A DNA stretch of 64,000 nt from Favolaschia claudopus (Eukaryota > Basidiomycota > Agaricomycetes > Agaricales > Mycenaceae), in the NCBI GenBank assembly GCA_037176885.1, contig JAWWNJ010000063.1, positions 1,240,001 to 1,304,000 of the forward strand, read 5' to 3'. This document shows, piece by piece, positions 33,276-44,080 of this stretch. The position numbers and the translations under genes were made by a program. The first letter of the stretch is position 1. Each line of letters begins with the position of its first letter. A model generated the notes under the pieces. It made no database searches. It saw only the letters and a list, made by a program, of their open reading frames with translations, and was not told where the DNA came from.

Positions 33276-33491
33276 GGTGAAACGAGCCTAACAAGAGTCA
33301 CCAGTTCCGCGGTAAATAAGAATTTACCTCATTGTTCCCACGTTTGGTTAATATTGCGTGGAGGTAGACATTTTCCTTGAATACGCAGGTCATATGGGAT
33401 AATCCAAAACATCAGAAATTCTAGCTACAAGACGTTCGAGTTGCGTTCGAGTCAACCAATTCAGGCCCACACACAGTTTAATTTCACGCAC
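33276..33491. other. Short intergenic stretch upstream of the orphan gene
   Basis: Separates the orphan gene from the 3' end of the ankyrin gene. It is AT-richer than its surroundings and carries no open frame of note. Confidence 0.3.
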
Positions 33492-35054
33492 TCACAGTCC
33501 GCGCCCCCTCCCCCTCCCTCTCCCCGGGCCACGTCCGCCGTAGGGGCTGGCACAACCGTGGCAAGGCATCCTCGGATCCCCTTCTTCGTTAAACGTGCCG
33601 TTCCAGAACTTCATATGCCGCCCCTCCACCGCCTTGACCCCATCCTCGAATAAATCACGGGGTGTATAACCCCACCGATTCCTGGCCGTCCCCCAAACCC
33701 CTCCGTCATCCTCCCCTCGTAGCATCTCCACCGCACGCATGTTAACGACACGATAGGCCGCGAGAAAGTGCAGCGCCGTATTGCCGTCGACGTCGGGCTG
33801 TCGTGCCCAGTCCTTCATGTCACCCGTGTGGATGTTGCTCAGAAATTCGAGCGTTTCGACCTGCGCGTCGAAGAGTCGTTCATCCGGCGGCGCAGACAGT
33901 GGTGGCTCAGATAAAGGGGCGATTTGCGCCGTACTGTGCGACTGGTAGGGACAAGTCGCATATAGCTTTGTGGGCTTCCACTCTGGGTCGAGTGAATTAA
34001 CGAAGCGAATTGATTGGTACACTCGCGGCGCGAATACATTAAGCTGCGTTTCGTCGCGTGGCATGCATGCGACGTGAAGGATTGTGTGGCCATGGGCAGT
34101 GGCCCCCGACTCATGAAAGATAGATGGCAGCTTCTCCATGAGATAGCGGAAAAGCTCTGGCGAGTTGTGTGCAACGGCAAAATGCCCGAGATGTACATGA
34201 ATATCCGGTGTATGGATGCCGGCATCAAAGGACGGGGCTGCGATGAGGACGGAGAGACAGTCAAGACTTGGAGGAGTTAGGCATAGAGCCCGCATCGCCG
34301 GAGTCAGTCGACGGACAGGCGAGCCAGAGGCAAGGAAGTTCGGATTCAGTGAGAGCGGTGGAGAAAGCAGGTGTGCTAGCGTGCTAGCATGTCCATTGCT
34401 GACAGCTGCATGAAGAGGACTGGAAGCAGAGAGGGATGAAGGCCACGGTTGTCCGGGAGGTGGTGGCAGAGGATCAAGTAGCCAAGACGAGATATCAGCT
34501 CCGCGCACCACAAGTTTATCTATAATATCATTCAAGCCCTTCGCTGCCGCCGCTTCAACAGCGACCACTGACTGAGTTTTCAATTTGTCGACCTGAAAGT
34601 GGGAGATCGCCGAGAACCAGAAGGAATGAATATTACCAGGGGTGTCTGGCCGCTGGTAAGAGAGTGAAGCCGTTGACGCATTGACTGAATCCTCCAACAT
34701 CCAGATAGGCAGACCGTTCGGATCAGCGCCAGCTTCGAGCAGAGTATCCACGTTCTCCGTCAAGCGGCAACGAATGGCGCATAGAAGGGGTGAGTCTCCC
34801 CCGCCTTGAGGTATGTTCAGAAATGCATTGGGTCCGTACTGTGCTGCTAATGAAGAGTCGTTCAGGTTGTAGTACGGCGATTGCTGCCACCCATGGCGTA
34901 GAATGGCTTTGAGGACTTGTGGGTTGGGGTTTGCAGCAGCCCGGATAGCTGGGGGGTCATTATAATCAAGTCCTGGCTCTACATCCTCCGCAGTTAGCTT
35001 ATAAGTGGTTGCGGACATGGTGGTTGAGAGTAGAGTCCCGGTTGCCGCGGCCAA
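33492..35054 (-). CDS. Ankyrin-repeat protein with Gly/Arg-rich tail
   Basis: A single uninterrupted frame of 520 codons, unusual here because almost all neighbours are intron-rich. Ankyrin-like units are visible: AIRAAANPNPQVLKAILRHG, DSPLLCAIRCRLTENVDTLL with EAGADPNGL, VAVEAAAAKGLNDIIDKLVV with RGADIS, PLHAAVSNGHASTLAHLLSP, GHTILHVACMPRDE, and GNTALHFLAAYRVVNMRAVE. The C-terminus reads YGGRGPGRGRGRGRGL, an RG tail that could bind RNA. Ankyrin repeats mediate protein contacts, so the molecular role is open. The start may be Met 1 (35054) or Met 13 (35018), since the first residues are low complexity. Confidence 0.75.
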   Translation of the reverse strand: MAAATGTLLSTTMSATTYKLTAEDVEPGLDYNDPPAIRAAANPNPQVLKAILRHGWQQSPYYNLNDSSLAAQYGPNAFLNIPQGGGDSPLLCAIRCRLTENVDTLLEAGADPNGLPIWMLEDSVNASTASLSYQRPDTPGNIHSFWFSAISHFQVDKLKTQSVVAVEAAAAKGLNDIIDKLVVRGADISSWLLDPLPPPPGQPWPSSLSASSPLHAAVSNGHASTLAHLLSPPLSLNPNFLASGSPVRRLTPAMRALCLTPPSLDCLSVLIAAPSFDAGIHTPDIHVHLGHFAVAHNSPELFRYLMEKLPSIFHESGATAHGHTILHVACMPRDETQLNVFAPRVYQSIRFVNSLDPEWKPTKLYATCPYQSHSTAQIAPLSEPPLSAPPDERLFDAQVETLEFLSNIHTGDMKDWARQPDVDGNTALHFLAAYRVVNMRAVEMLRGEDDGGVWGTARNRWGYTPRDLFEDGVKAVEGRHMKFWNGTFNEEGDPRMPCHGCASPYGGRGPGRGRGRGRGL

Positions 35055-35738
35055 CTTGTGATGATAGCTTGCAAGGCTTTCCTCTTTCTCTCATCTTTTC
35101 CTTTTCATCTTTCAGCCTGTGGTCAGCGTGAGGCATCCAGCAAGCAAGCTCCAACGAACCATGACCAGCTCAGCTCTCTTACATGGCAACCCGGGGTCTG
35201 TTCAAAGCCGGAGCTATCTGCAATTCGGGGCAAAGACGCTGAAAGTTGATTCCCAATTCTCGATGGAAAACAATGTGTCTTCTGGCCAAGGGAGCGGGCA
35301 CCCAAGATCAACCAGAGGAGCTTTTTCTGGGGGCTGTTTCGTCGTCAAAATCCTCGCAAGTCCGGGACGAAGAAAACGTCTCAGATTCAAATTATTCCAA
35401 GCCTCAACGGAAGGCAGGATGGATGCTCCCGCGCTAATCCACCGGATTTTCCGCTTGGCTTGGGAAGAAATCCGTTTACCTTCCGACCTGCACAAGTTGT
35501 TGGAACGGTGTTTCGCGTTCGCGGGGTCAATTGGGGTCAGCAGACGATGCGGTCGTCATCACCCCGCGTGTGATCAACAGTCACTTCATCATAGCTTGTG
35601 CTTCCACTGTGCTTCCCCAGCATTGCTTCAACGCCTGTGCTTTTCTCGTCGTGCGCGTCGCAGGCCGCGTGACGATGTTGACGTTACTTCCCGACGGGTT
35701 CAAAATGCGCGACCAGCATTGACGCCATCTCTAACAAG
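35055..35738. other. Divergent intergenic region, ankyrin gene to GH54
   Basis: About 0.7 kb that should hold both promoters. A 337-codon plus-strand frame (35119-36132) runs through it but enters GH54 exon 1 in the wrong frame and has shadow-like Arg/Ser-rich composition, so I leave it out. Confidence 0.4.
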
Positions 35739-37398
35739 ATGTTCCCCTACTCCTCACTTCTGGCACTGTGTCTCGCCGCCGCTACCCTGGTTGCGGCTGG
35801 TCCCTGCGACATCTACGCGTCTGGGGGTACTCCTTGCGTGGCAGCGCACAGCACTACTCGTGCGCTTTACGACGCGTTCTCTGGGTCGCTCTACCAAGTC
35901 CAGCGCGACTCAGACAGTGCCACGACCGACATCCGCCCACTCTCTGCAGGCGGTGTCGCTAACGCTGCTAGCCAAGACTCCTTCTGCTCTGGCACGACCT
36001 GTCTCATCAGCATCATCTACGACCAGTCCGGTCGCGGCAACCACCTCACTAAGGCGCCGCCGGGAGGAGCCGCCTCTGGCACTGATCCCAATGGTTTCGA
36101 CAACTTGGCTGCTGCTGATGCTGCACCGGTGACACTCAACGGCCAGCGAGCATATGGTGTCTTTGTAGCTCCCGGGACTGGGTACCGGAATAACAGGCCC
36201 AATGGTATTGCTACTGTCAGTCATCTTCCATCTTTCTTCGTCTGTTGTATCAATTCTACTATCCTAGGGTGACGCTGCCGAGGGCATGTACGCCGTCATG
36301 GACGGCACCCATTTCAACGGTGGATGTTGTTTCGACTACGGTAATGCCGAGACCAACAGCCAAGACACGGGTAACGGACACATGGAGGCTATCTACTTCG
36401 GTACCGGTACCGGCTTTGGTACTGGCGCTGGAAGCGGGCCCTGGGTTCTGGCCGAGTTCGTGATAATTTTATGTCTCACACTAAAACTCATTCATTCCAT
36501 GTAGCCTTGAAAACGGTCTCTTCACGAGCCCCAACACATCCGGTGTCAATCCGAACAACCCTACGATCACCTCCCGTTTCGTCACCGCCGTCGTGAAAGG
36601 TCAGCCAGGCAACCAGTGGGCGGTAAGTCTCTTGCAGCTCGTAATTAATCTATCCTCACCCTCAATCTGCAGGTAAGAGGAGGCAATGGCGCCTCTGGCT
36701 CGCTTTCGACCTTCTACAGCGGCGTGCGCCCCAACAATGGCTACAACCCCATGAAGAAGGAAGGCGCCATCATTCTCGGTATTGGAGGGGACAACAGCAA
36801 CTGGTCGCAGGGCACGTTCTATGAGGGCGTTATGACCACCGGCTACCCCTCCGACGCTACAGAAAACTCTGTCCAGTCCAACATCGTCAACGCCCGTTAT
36901 GCCGCAACGGGCCTCGTCAGCGGACCCGGCATCACCGTCGGCTCCCACGTCTCCCTCCGCGCTACCACCTCGTGCTGCACGACGCGCTACATCGCCCACA
37001 CCGGCGCCACCGTCAACACCCAGGTCGTCTCTGCGAGCGACAGCAACGCGCTCAAACTCTCCGCGAGCTGGAACGTCGTCTCAGGTCTCGCAAACAGCGC
37101 CTGCGTGTCCTTCGAGTCGCGCGACACCCCCGGCAGCTTCATCCGCCACTCCAACTTCCAGCTCCGCATTGACCCCAACGACAACTCCAAGCTGTTCCAC
37201 GAGGATGCGACGTGGTGCTACCGCGCTGGTATCAACGGCCAGGGCAACACGATCCGCTCATTCAACTACCCTGCTCATTACATGAGGCATTTCAATGCCC
37301 TCGTGTACGCTTCGGCCAACGGCGGCCCCAATACCTTCGACACCAAGACGTCGTTCAACGACGATGTCAGCTTTGTTGTCTCGACTGCCTTTGCATAA
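35739..37398 (+). CDS. Secreted GH54 alpha-L-arabinofuranosidase with CBM42
   Basis: Removes arabinose side chains from arabinoxylan or pectin. Four exons encode about 495 residues. A signal peptide (YSSLLALCLAAATLVAAG) precedes GPCDIYASGGTPCVAAHSTT, the conserved GH54 start. Family motifs follow: TCLISIIYDQSGRGNHLTKA, DGTHFNGGCCFDYGNAETNS, GHMEAIYFGTGTGFGTGAGS (likely holding the nucleophile Glu) and GAIILGIGGDNSNWSQGTFY (likely holding the acid Asp). From about residue 340 the arabinose-binding CBM42 module appears: SHVSLRATTSCCTTRYIAHT, SCVSFESRDTPGSFIRH and DATWCYRAG. The final exon ends VSFVVSTAFA. Introns lie near 36216, 36456 and 36622. The gene is complete, and its length and Cys pattern match characterised fungal enzymes. 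Confidence 0.93.
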
Positions 37399-37861
37399 GT
37401 GTTGTATAGAATAATGTATTCGTAGCCGATTGCTAAAAGCATCTTGTGAAAATTTCATTTACCTTGCGCATGACGACGAACCATTAGCGAGCTGACCGCT
37501 CCAGAAGTTCCAACCCAATGCGCCAGAGCCTAGGGGACGTGCAACATCCTCCGCACGCCCTCCACTGTTAGTGTGTGAGCGTGAGAGTTTGTTGCTGCCG
37601 CGGCCTCTTTGTGATCTCACCACAACTTGCTCTTTCTTTCTACTTTCAAGGTCTTCAGTCTGTGGCCGCCGTGGTCTCCGTCCAAGCTTAAAGCTAGCCA
37701 TAAACTGCGAACAATGGCCGTGTCAAGCGCAAGCTCTTATATGGCAACCTTCTGTCCAAAGTATTTCCAGATCTGTTCAAACCCTCGTCTTTCGCTTTGT
37801 TCCGTTCGACGCTTGGGCTGTGGCTGCGGTGGCCCATTGTCTTCTCTGGGTTTGGGGGCGG

Positions 37862-37869
37862 TATAAATA
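37862..37869 (+). promoter_or_regulatory. TATA box of the 37.9-kb orphan gene
   Basis: TATAAATA lies about 60 bp before the predicted start codon at 37929, followed by a C/T-rich leader. This is a good match to the TATA consensus; position and consensus are the only evidence. Confidence 0.45.
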
Positions 37870-37928
37870 CGATATCTTTCTTGTCTTCAAGAGAACTCTT
37901 CGACCACAATCACCCAACCTACTACCTA

Positions 37929-38812
37929 ATGTCGCCTCTGAACCTCATCACCAATTTCTTCTCCAGTTATGATACCGTTCAGGTCGTACGTCCCCCTAGC
38001 TCAGTCAATCCGAGTCCCCTCATGAACTGGTGGCAACAGTCGAAGCTTTCTGAGCCGCATTTATGTACTGCCAGCCAGACAGAAGACGCTTCCCTGCAGC
38101 AAACAGTCGTCCACGCCGCAACCGAAGACACATCCCACTCGCAAACCGTCGTCGAATCTGCAAATGCTATCTCAAAGAGACTGCCGCTTCTCCTACAACC
38201 AACGCTGCTCGTGCCTCAATGCCACCCTTCGGAACCCGTGTATCTCGTTGTTGGACGCAACGCAGAACACTATCCCTGTATCTCATTTTTCCCGCACGAC
38301 GGGCGAGGCACTGGGGCTGCTATGGGTCTAGCGTTCTATCAGGAGGGAATGGCCATGAAAGAAGAAAGTATAGAATTCGGGTTGCCACCCAGCCTAAGAG
38401 GGAGGGTGTCTCTTCCCTACATATTGCGAGTGCGTTTTCTTTTCGCATTCTCAGTGATAAGTATGTCCCACTGACTCGATGCCTGTTTCCAGTGGCCAGG
38501 CTATGCACATATCTTATACCAATGCAACATCTTTCTCATCGATCCCTTCACGCACAAACATGTCACGTACGGACGACTAGCGCAACAATTTGCGGAAATG
38601 TTTTCTACTTTCATCGAGGTCCGAGTATTCCTTCTCATACGCAATCTCAATCATCATCACTGAATCGCCTGTAGAATTACGGCGATTACTTCGACGGCCC
38701 CGGAATTCAGCTGGGCCCTCGATGGGTGACTTTTCATGGGCTTCGATTACATCAAGTTTACTTCCGGGACACGCGGGCAGACGTTGAGATATCCTACACA
38801 ACTCAACGGTAG
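37929..38812 (+). CDS. Orphan protein, probably basidiomycete-restricted
   Basis: Three exons give about 255 residues: MSPLNLITNFFSSYDTVQVV at the start, a polar Ser/Thr/Gln linker, then the folded part PVYLVVGRNAEHYPCISFFP and EESIEFGLPPSLRGRVSLPY. An intron (GTGCGT to TTCCAG, about 38428-38492) leads to WPGYAHILYQCNIFLIDPFT and RLAQQFAEMFSTFIE. A second intron leads to NYGDYFDGPGIQLGPRWVTF and the end VEISYTTQR. Alternating hydrophobic strands suggest a beta-rich cytosolic domain. I do not recognise a named family. The last part converges on eIF3i, with 163 bp between the stops. Intron borders keep frame throughout, which supports a real gene. Confidence 0.62.
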
Positions 38813-38975
38813 TCTGGGTTGGACGTATTTATCCTTACTTATGGGCTAGAGTCTAGAAATTTGTATCGTAATATTGCGCGCCTCACATCAAGTTGAGAGA
38901 TGGTGTTTTCGTCTCAGATTCCGGATTCCGGAAAGCATGTGGACCAATGTGGACAACAACAAAATGACATTGATA

Positions 38976-40307
38976 TCAGTCTTCAATATCGACGGCTCCG
39001 TAAGGTTGTGCTTTGAAGTAAGAGTCGTCGAAATGATGTACGCGTATAAAACCATCCTCTCCACCAGACGCATAGGATGTCCCAGCCGGGTGAACGGCAA
39101 TTCTGTTAGAGTGAATCAGCACAATTCAAGATCGAAACATGTCGCTTAAACGCACGTATTGATAGGGCCGAAATGGCCCTTGACCCGTCCAACCTCTTCT
39201 TCATACACTTTATGCCAGAAACGAGTTTCGAATTTACCCTGTCGGAGTGAAGTGGTCGTGACCTTCATGGCATCTTGACCACCACCAAGCAGGACCTACA
39301 CCCATCGGTTGTCAGTTCAGCACTAAAACAGCAGAACTGTATGATCTCGTACGTATGGTTTCGTCGGTGTGAGCGCAGCGCTATTCAGCGGCGTCTCAGT
39401 TGTGTACGTCTTGATGATCATTAGGTTTTTTGTGTCGTGTATCCGCGCTATTTTGTCTTTGCTGCTGGTGATACAGTATGTCCGGTCTTTGCTGAGTTGC
39501 AGATCCGTGACAACGTCGCTGTGTGCACGCTCGTTGTTCTCGATCTCTTCGCCTGTCTTGACATTGAAGAGTGCGACTTTGCCTGACTCGTGGCCCGTGA
39601 TGACAACATTTGGGGTCAAGGTGAAGGCGCAGACGGTAGCCTTGCTTCCGATGGGGTTGAAGAAGTAAAGTGGTTCCTCCGACTCTGAGGCGCAAAATAA
39701 ACACAAAAGAATTGTCAGAATCGAGAAAGGGACGCACGGTCCGTCCCATCGCCTTCCCGATTAATATTGAACACCCGGATGGCACATTGGTGACCCATAC
39801 GCTGCTCCGTTATGCAGACCACCTTGGTATCGTCCTCGTTGAACGCTACCCGCTTGACCGCGGTCGGGAACTCCCACATATAGAGACATTTGCCAGTCGC
39901 GACACTCCATAACCGCAGGGTGTTGTCCGCGGAACCCGACACGAGAAATCTTGACTCTGCTGCAAAGATTTAGTCATTCCCAGCGCAGTATTCGAAGACA
40001 CAGGTAGGTTTTACAGTCGACATCCACAGTCCAGACAGTACCGTTGTTGCCGTCGTATGTGCCTAGTCTCTCGCCGTTGTGGGTGTACCAGACGTTGATG
40101 ACATGGTCTTTTGAGCAGGAGAACAGTAGGTCGCCCTCAGCGTTAAATTTTATTTGAGTCAGAGAACGTTCATGGCCTGTTTAATGCTCGTGCTTGAAAT
40201 TTCGTGTTCTGCTGGCTGTAGATGGATTAGCTGACCTTGTAAGAGAATTGGCCGCTTGAAAGTTGTTCAGAGGTAAGGAAATCAAGCTGCTCGAAGACAC
40301 CTACCAT
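38976..40307 (-). CDS. TIF34: Translation initiation factor eIF3 subunit i (WD40)
   Basis: eIF3i is a seven-blade WD40 propeller in the eIF3 complex of the 40S ribosome. The spliced protein reads [18 protein letters not shown] at the N-terminus, then [20 protein letters not shown] with [60 protein letters not shown], and the hallmark C-terminus [20 protein letters not shown] with [18 protein letters not shown]. The start codon stands alone: ATG at 40305-40307 is directly followed by a GTAGGT donor, and the next coding exon is only 19 nt (40236-40254). The length of about 335 residues is normal. The F-box gene starts 120 bp away in the opposite direction. Confidence 0.92.
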
Positions 40308-40427
40308 GGTGTAGGATGGGAGAAAAGGACAATCGACCAAGTCAAGACTCAATTGACAAGATGGAAGGACGGACCCGATGATTGGAACACAGCCACTCAA
40401 CTTTTTTTCTTCCTTCTGCGACGTCGA

Positions 40428-41941
40428 ATGCACGCTGCGCTCCTGCTGGACGACGTCCTCAGGCAAATACTCGATCTCTGTTCAAAGTCGAGTCTGACAG
40501 TGGTCGCACGCACATGCTCGTCGTGGAAGGACCCTGCTCTCGATGGAATCTGGTGTCATCTTGGGTCTTTGATTCCTCTTCTCAATCTATTGCCAGGGCT
40601 TGTCTGTGTCGGCGGGGTTCATGTGCGTCGATTCTCTCCCGAATTCATCCAATTTTGATTAGGTCCACTCAGGACATCGATTCCGAGTCGCCTTTGGATT
40701 TTACCCTTTTCAATTCGTACGCTTGCCGAGTCAAACATATTACAGAACGACACAAAACGCGGCTTCACCCTCGACTACTTTCTTTACTGTCGCCTCTTCC
40801 TAGCCTAATCACGACACGACTGTCATCTACGGATTCCAATTGCCTTCCTGCAGCACTCAGCTTGTCTGCATCTCTTCGACAATTAGACCTCGATTCCGGA
40901 TTCAGAAAAAAGAAATCCGATGTATACAATGGTTACGTCGAAGCTTTGCTTTCGGTCGCTACCAACATCGAGCGCGTACGATTGCGTGGACTTGTAGATC
41001 CCTGTCTAAACACTAGCATCTCGCAGATGTACAAATTACGCAGCCTATCGCTACGTATTGGCACAGTACTATCTTCGGAAACACTTGTTGCAATTTCTAC
41101 TTTCCCCTTCCTCTCTGAACTCGAAGTCGAAGCCGCGCATATCGATTTCGACAACGCGGGCTTTGAAGAATGGTCGCATGATGTAAATCGCTTCCAGGCG
41201 CTCAAAAAACTGCATATCCGCGCTCAGGCTCCCTTAATCGAGCTCATGTTAAAAACTATACCCCCAGCATCACTGCATACCTTGCGTATAGAGGCCACAC
41301 CTACACTTACCTCGCGTCCTGTTCCAGTCTGCTGGAACAGCCTATTCGACGCAATTACGGCCAACGCTTCCTATACCCTCCACACCCTCACTATAGAGCA
41401 ACACCTAGACGACATAGACGACATCGATACCCCTTCCTCCCAAAATGCCCGCATAACGTTCGATACGATGCGTAGACTCGTCGCCCTCCGCCTCCTCCGC
41501 CGATTAATCATAGACACAACCCACATCCCCACCCTCTCCGACACGGAGCTCGAGGCGCTCGCCACATGGTGGCCGAATCTTGAACACCTCGACCTGGGGT
41601 CGCTGCACTCCTCGGAATGCCATCCCGCGACGACGAGCAAGCCGCATGCGACGCTGGGCTGCTTGCAGGCTTTCGCGTCGGCGCTGCCCGAGCTGCATAC
41701 GCTTATATTGCCGCTTGATTTGGATGTTGTCGTACCGCCGTTATCGGGGTTCAACTCCTCTGCGAGGCCAAGCGCACTCGAGAGAGCAACTTTTTCGTCT
41801 TTGACTGCGCCTGCTTTGAAGACAGTTGTTCCCTACCTGCATGCTCTCTTCCCGCACTTGACGGCGGTAGATGGCATGGATTCACATGAGAACGAGTGGA
41901 ATGAAGTTCGCAATCTGCTGCAGGATCTTCGTACGATGTGA
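40428..41941 (+). CDS. F-box protein with leucine-rich-repeat-like region
   Basis: The protein begins MHAALLLDDVLRQILDLCSK then SSLTVVARTCSSWKDPALDG, a good F-box (SCF adaptor) match at residues 5-45. A 50-nt intron (GTGCGT to ACTCAG, about 40622-40671) puts GGVH in frame with DIDSESPLDFTLF. The rest, about 420 residues, is rich in leucine-spaced segments: RVRLRGLVDPCLNTSISQMY, KLRSLSLRIGTVLSSETLVA, LKKLHIRAQAPLIELMLK, and PNLEHLDLGSLHSSECHPAT, as in Agaricomycete F-box/LRR proteins. The substrate is unknown. The start is chosen as the first Met before the F-box. An open frame extends further up but overlaps the eIF3i promoter. Confidence 0.75.
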
Positions 41942-42180
41942 GCTTGCGACCGAAGCTTTTTTCTTTGTCGTGAATTTGGTTGATTTTTAGATATAGAGTA
42001 GACATTAGACGTCAGAGTTTAGATCTAGATGTGTCCTATAGATGTAGCTACCTCTACGTATCTCCACTAATGATCATGTATGTAGTCGAAATAATCATGA
42101 GGGCAATGCTCGGACTATCGCGTTTGTGCTGCGTAAAAAATTCAGGCTTCTCGACCAAGTATTTACAGGCCGCTTGGTAC

Positions 42181-43521
42181 TCACCTGGATCTAAACATAG
42201 AGGCAGGATTTGACTCCTCAATAAAACTCCAAACCGTCTTCTCCTTCAGATCCCTCGCTTTCCAATCATTCAGCGACGCAGGGAAATAGGGTATCGCGTC
42301 TCGAATACTAATATCATGCGCAATGACCACAAAAACATCCGGATCCGCATCGAACGTCGCAATTTTCTCCAAGGATACCTGGGACGCCACCGGATCCGCG
42401 TAGAACGAATCGGGAGTGTCGGACACAGCGAGCAGTTGCGAGGAGCGGGAACGCAGGTCGAAGGCGCCGTCGCGGGATCTCGGGGACCAGAAAAAATCGG
42501 TTGATATGGCAGTTTTGGCTTCTTCGAGGATGTGTGCGGGGCAGGGGAAGTTTTTTTGGAGGGCGGGGCGGGGGCGGGCTTCGCCGACATGGTGGAAGGT
42601 GTCTCCGCCGAGGAGGATGAATGTGGTTGGGGCGACGCGGGCGAGGGCGGTTAGGTGTCCTGGTTGATGCTGGAGGTAGGTTATGTGTCAGCGGTTTTGT
42701 TCGGCATTGAAGATTGAAGTACTTACGCCTGGGGTGTTCAAGAGATAGAAACTTCCGTCTCGGAAGAAGTCTATGGCTTTCAGGCCGCTGAAAGTGAGAT
42801 TGGCGTTTGTGAAATCTATCTTGGTGACTTGCCGGCCGCTGCCGAAAAAGCTCAACATTGGAATTCTGTCAATTTAGAAATGACTTACGCAAAATCACTG
42901 GCCTGTAATGTAGCGTTCGGGAAATCGGGGAAGGTCTCCGTGTTGGTTTCAGGACCGATTATAAGGTCAGTGGTGTTGGGGAATTTGGACATGTCACCCT
43001 GCATTACTTGAGCTGATATATGTAGGGGAATCGAAGAGGAACGTACAATATGGTCGAAGTGTGCATGGCTGCCATACGAAGAATTATGCAAGCCACAACC
43101 AGAGGCCGGGAACGTCTCACCTCCAAATTACCGAGTCTATACTCTCGAGAGGAATCCCACCAGCTTGCAGCAGTTCGGTGATATCGAACGGCTGCTCGGC
43201 TTGGACGGTGCCAGAGGTGAACAAGCCTTGCAAACTCGGAGCCAGACTTTCAGTATCTTTCCGTATTCCAAGGTCGAACATCAACCGTTTGTTAGAGTTT
43301 TTATGTTCCACGAGGAACGAGAACACTGGGAGATTGATGTCCTCGTGGGTCGGAACGACTGGGGCGATAAATGCGTGCGCCTGGTTCACGAGAGTCACGT
43401 TGACGACGTTGAACACGCGGACGTCGACGGTCGCGGAGGAATGGGGGATGCCGTGGTTCAGCCATGAAGCGAGAGTTTGGCCAACTAGTAAACTGATGAA
43501 CAGACCGTGGAGGAAAGACAT
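42181..43521 (-). CDS. Metallo-beta-lactamase-fold hydrolase
   Basis: Five or six exons give about 355 residues. The N-terminus (FLHGLFISLLVGQTLASW) may be a signal peptide or membrane anchor. The domain begins PVFSFLVEHKNSNKRLMFDL then GIRKDTESL, continues to IPLESIDSVIW, and has the metal-binding motif SHAHFDHIGDMSKF (H-x-H-x-D-H). It continues DLIIGPETNTETFPDFP, LLNTPGHQPGHLTALARV with the third metal His, and FILLGGDTFHHVGE with the bridging Asp. This order is that of the fungal MBL enzymes annotated as lactonase-like or 'metallo-beta-lactamase superfamily'. The substrate cannot be told from sequence. The C-terminal exon ends VWSFIEESNPASMFRSR, where the reading frame meets a TGA inside a GTGAGT string; reading on through a further splice is possible. 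Confidence 0.82.
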
Positions 43522-44080
43522 GGATGGATAGGGAGCAGTGTTAAAACGTCATGAGCAACGGAGCTTGATAGAGTCGAATAACTGGTCGAAGCTCATGTTA
43601 TGGGTCAGCAGCTGAGGAATCCGACATGAAGACGCGGATTTGTGTAATCAATCTTCGGGCTTGCCTCGGGCTAATTCGGGCCTTCGGCGGAACAGGCTAG
43701 TAGGCGAGAGAGCGCTCAGGTAGACATTATTGCAGTTGTGTGATAATATGGTCGTAGTAAGGATTCGCGCGCAGGTTGGAAATGCAATTTGGAATCATGC
43801 CCGAGCCACGAACTTGTCAGCTACGGTGTTGTGAGAGACCCCCAACCCAGAAGAAAGCGAGGACGATGAGTCGGATGACGGGGGCAGCTTGGAGACAGCG
43901 GTCCATAACCGTCGTTGTTGTGGGTAGAAGCAGGTTCTCGGAGGTTCTCGGCCGATTCGATTTACCTCGTCGGATGAACACGGCTGACTTGACCCAAACC
44001 ACGATTGCACGCCAGAAAATTCAAGTTTATTTAATGCAGCAATTTTACATCGTACAGTCCTATCAGAGAACACCGGCTAT
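43522..44080. other. Intergenic region, MBL gene to 44-kb orphan
   Basis: Contains the MBL promoter side and the 3' UTR of the orphan gene. A GC-rich CGGGCTTGCCTCGGGC string lies near 43658. Nothing identifiable is seen. Confidence 0.35.

Noticed and set aside
35119..36132. 337-codon plus-strand open frame ahead of GH54
   Set aside because: It enters GH54 exon 1 in another frame. The GH54 frame has a signal peptide and full family conservation.
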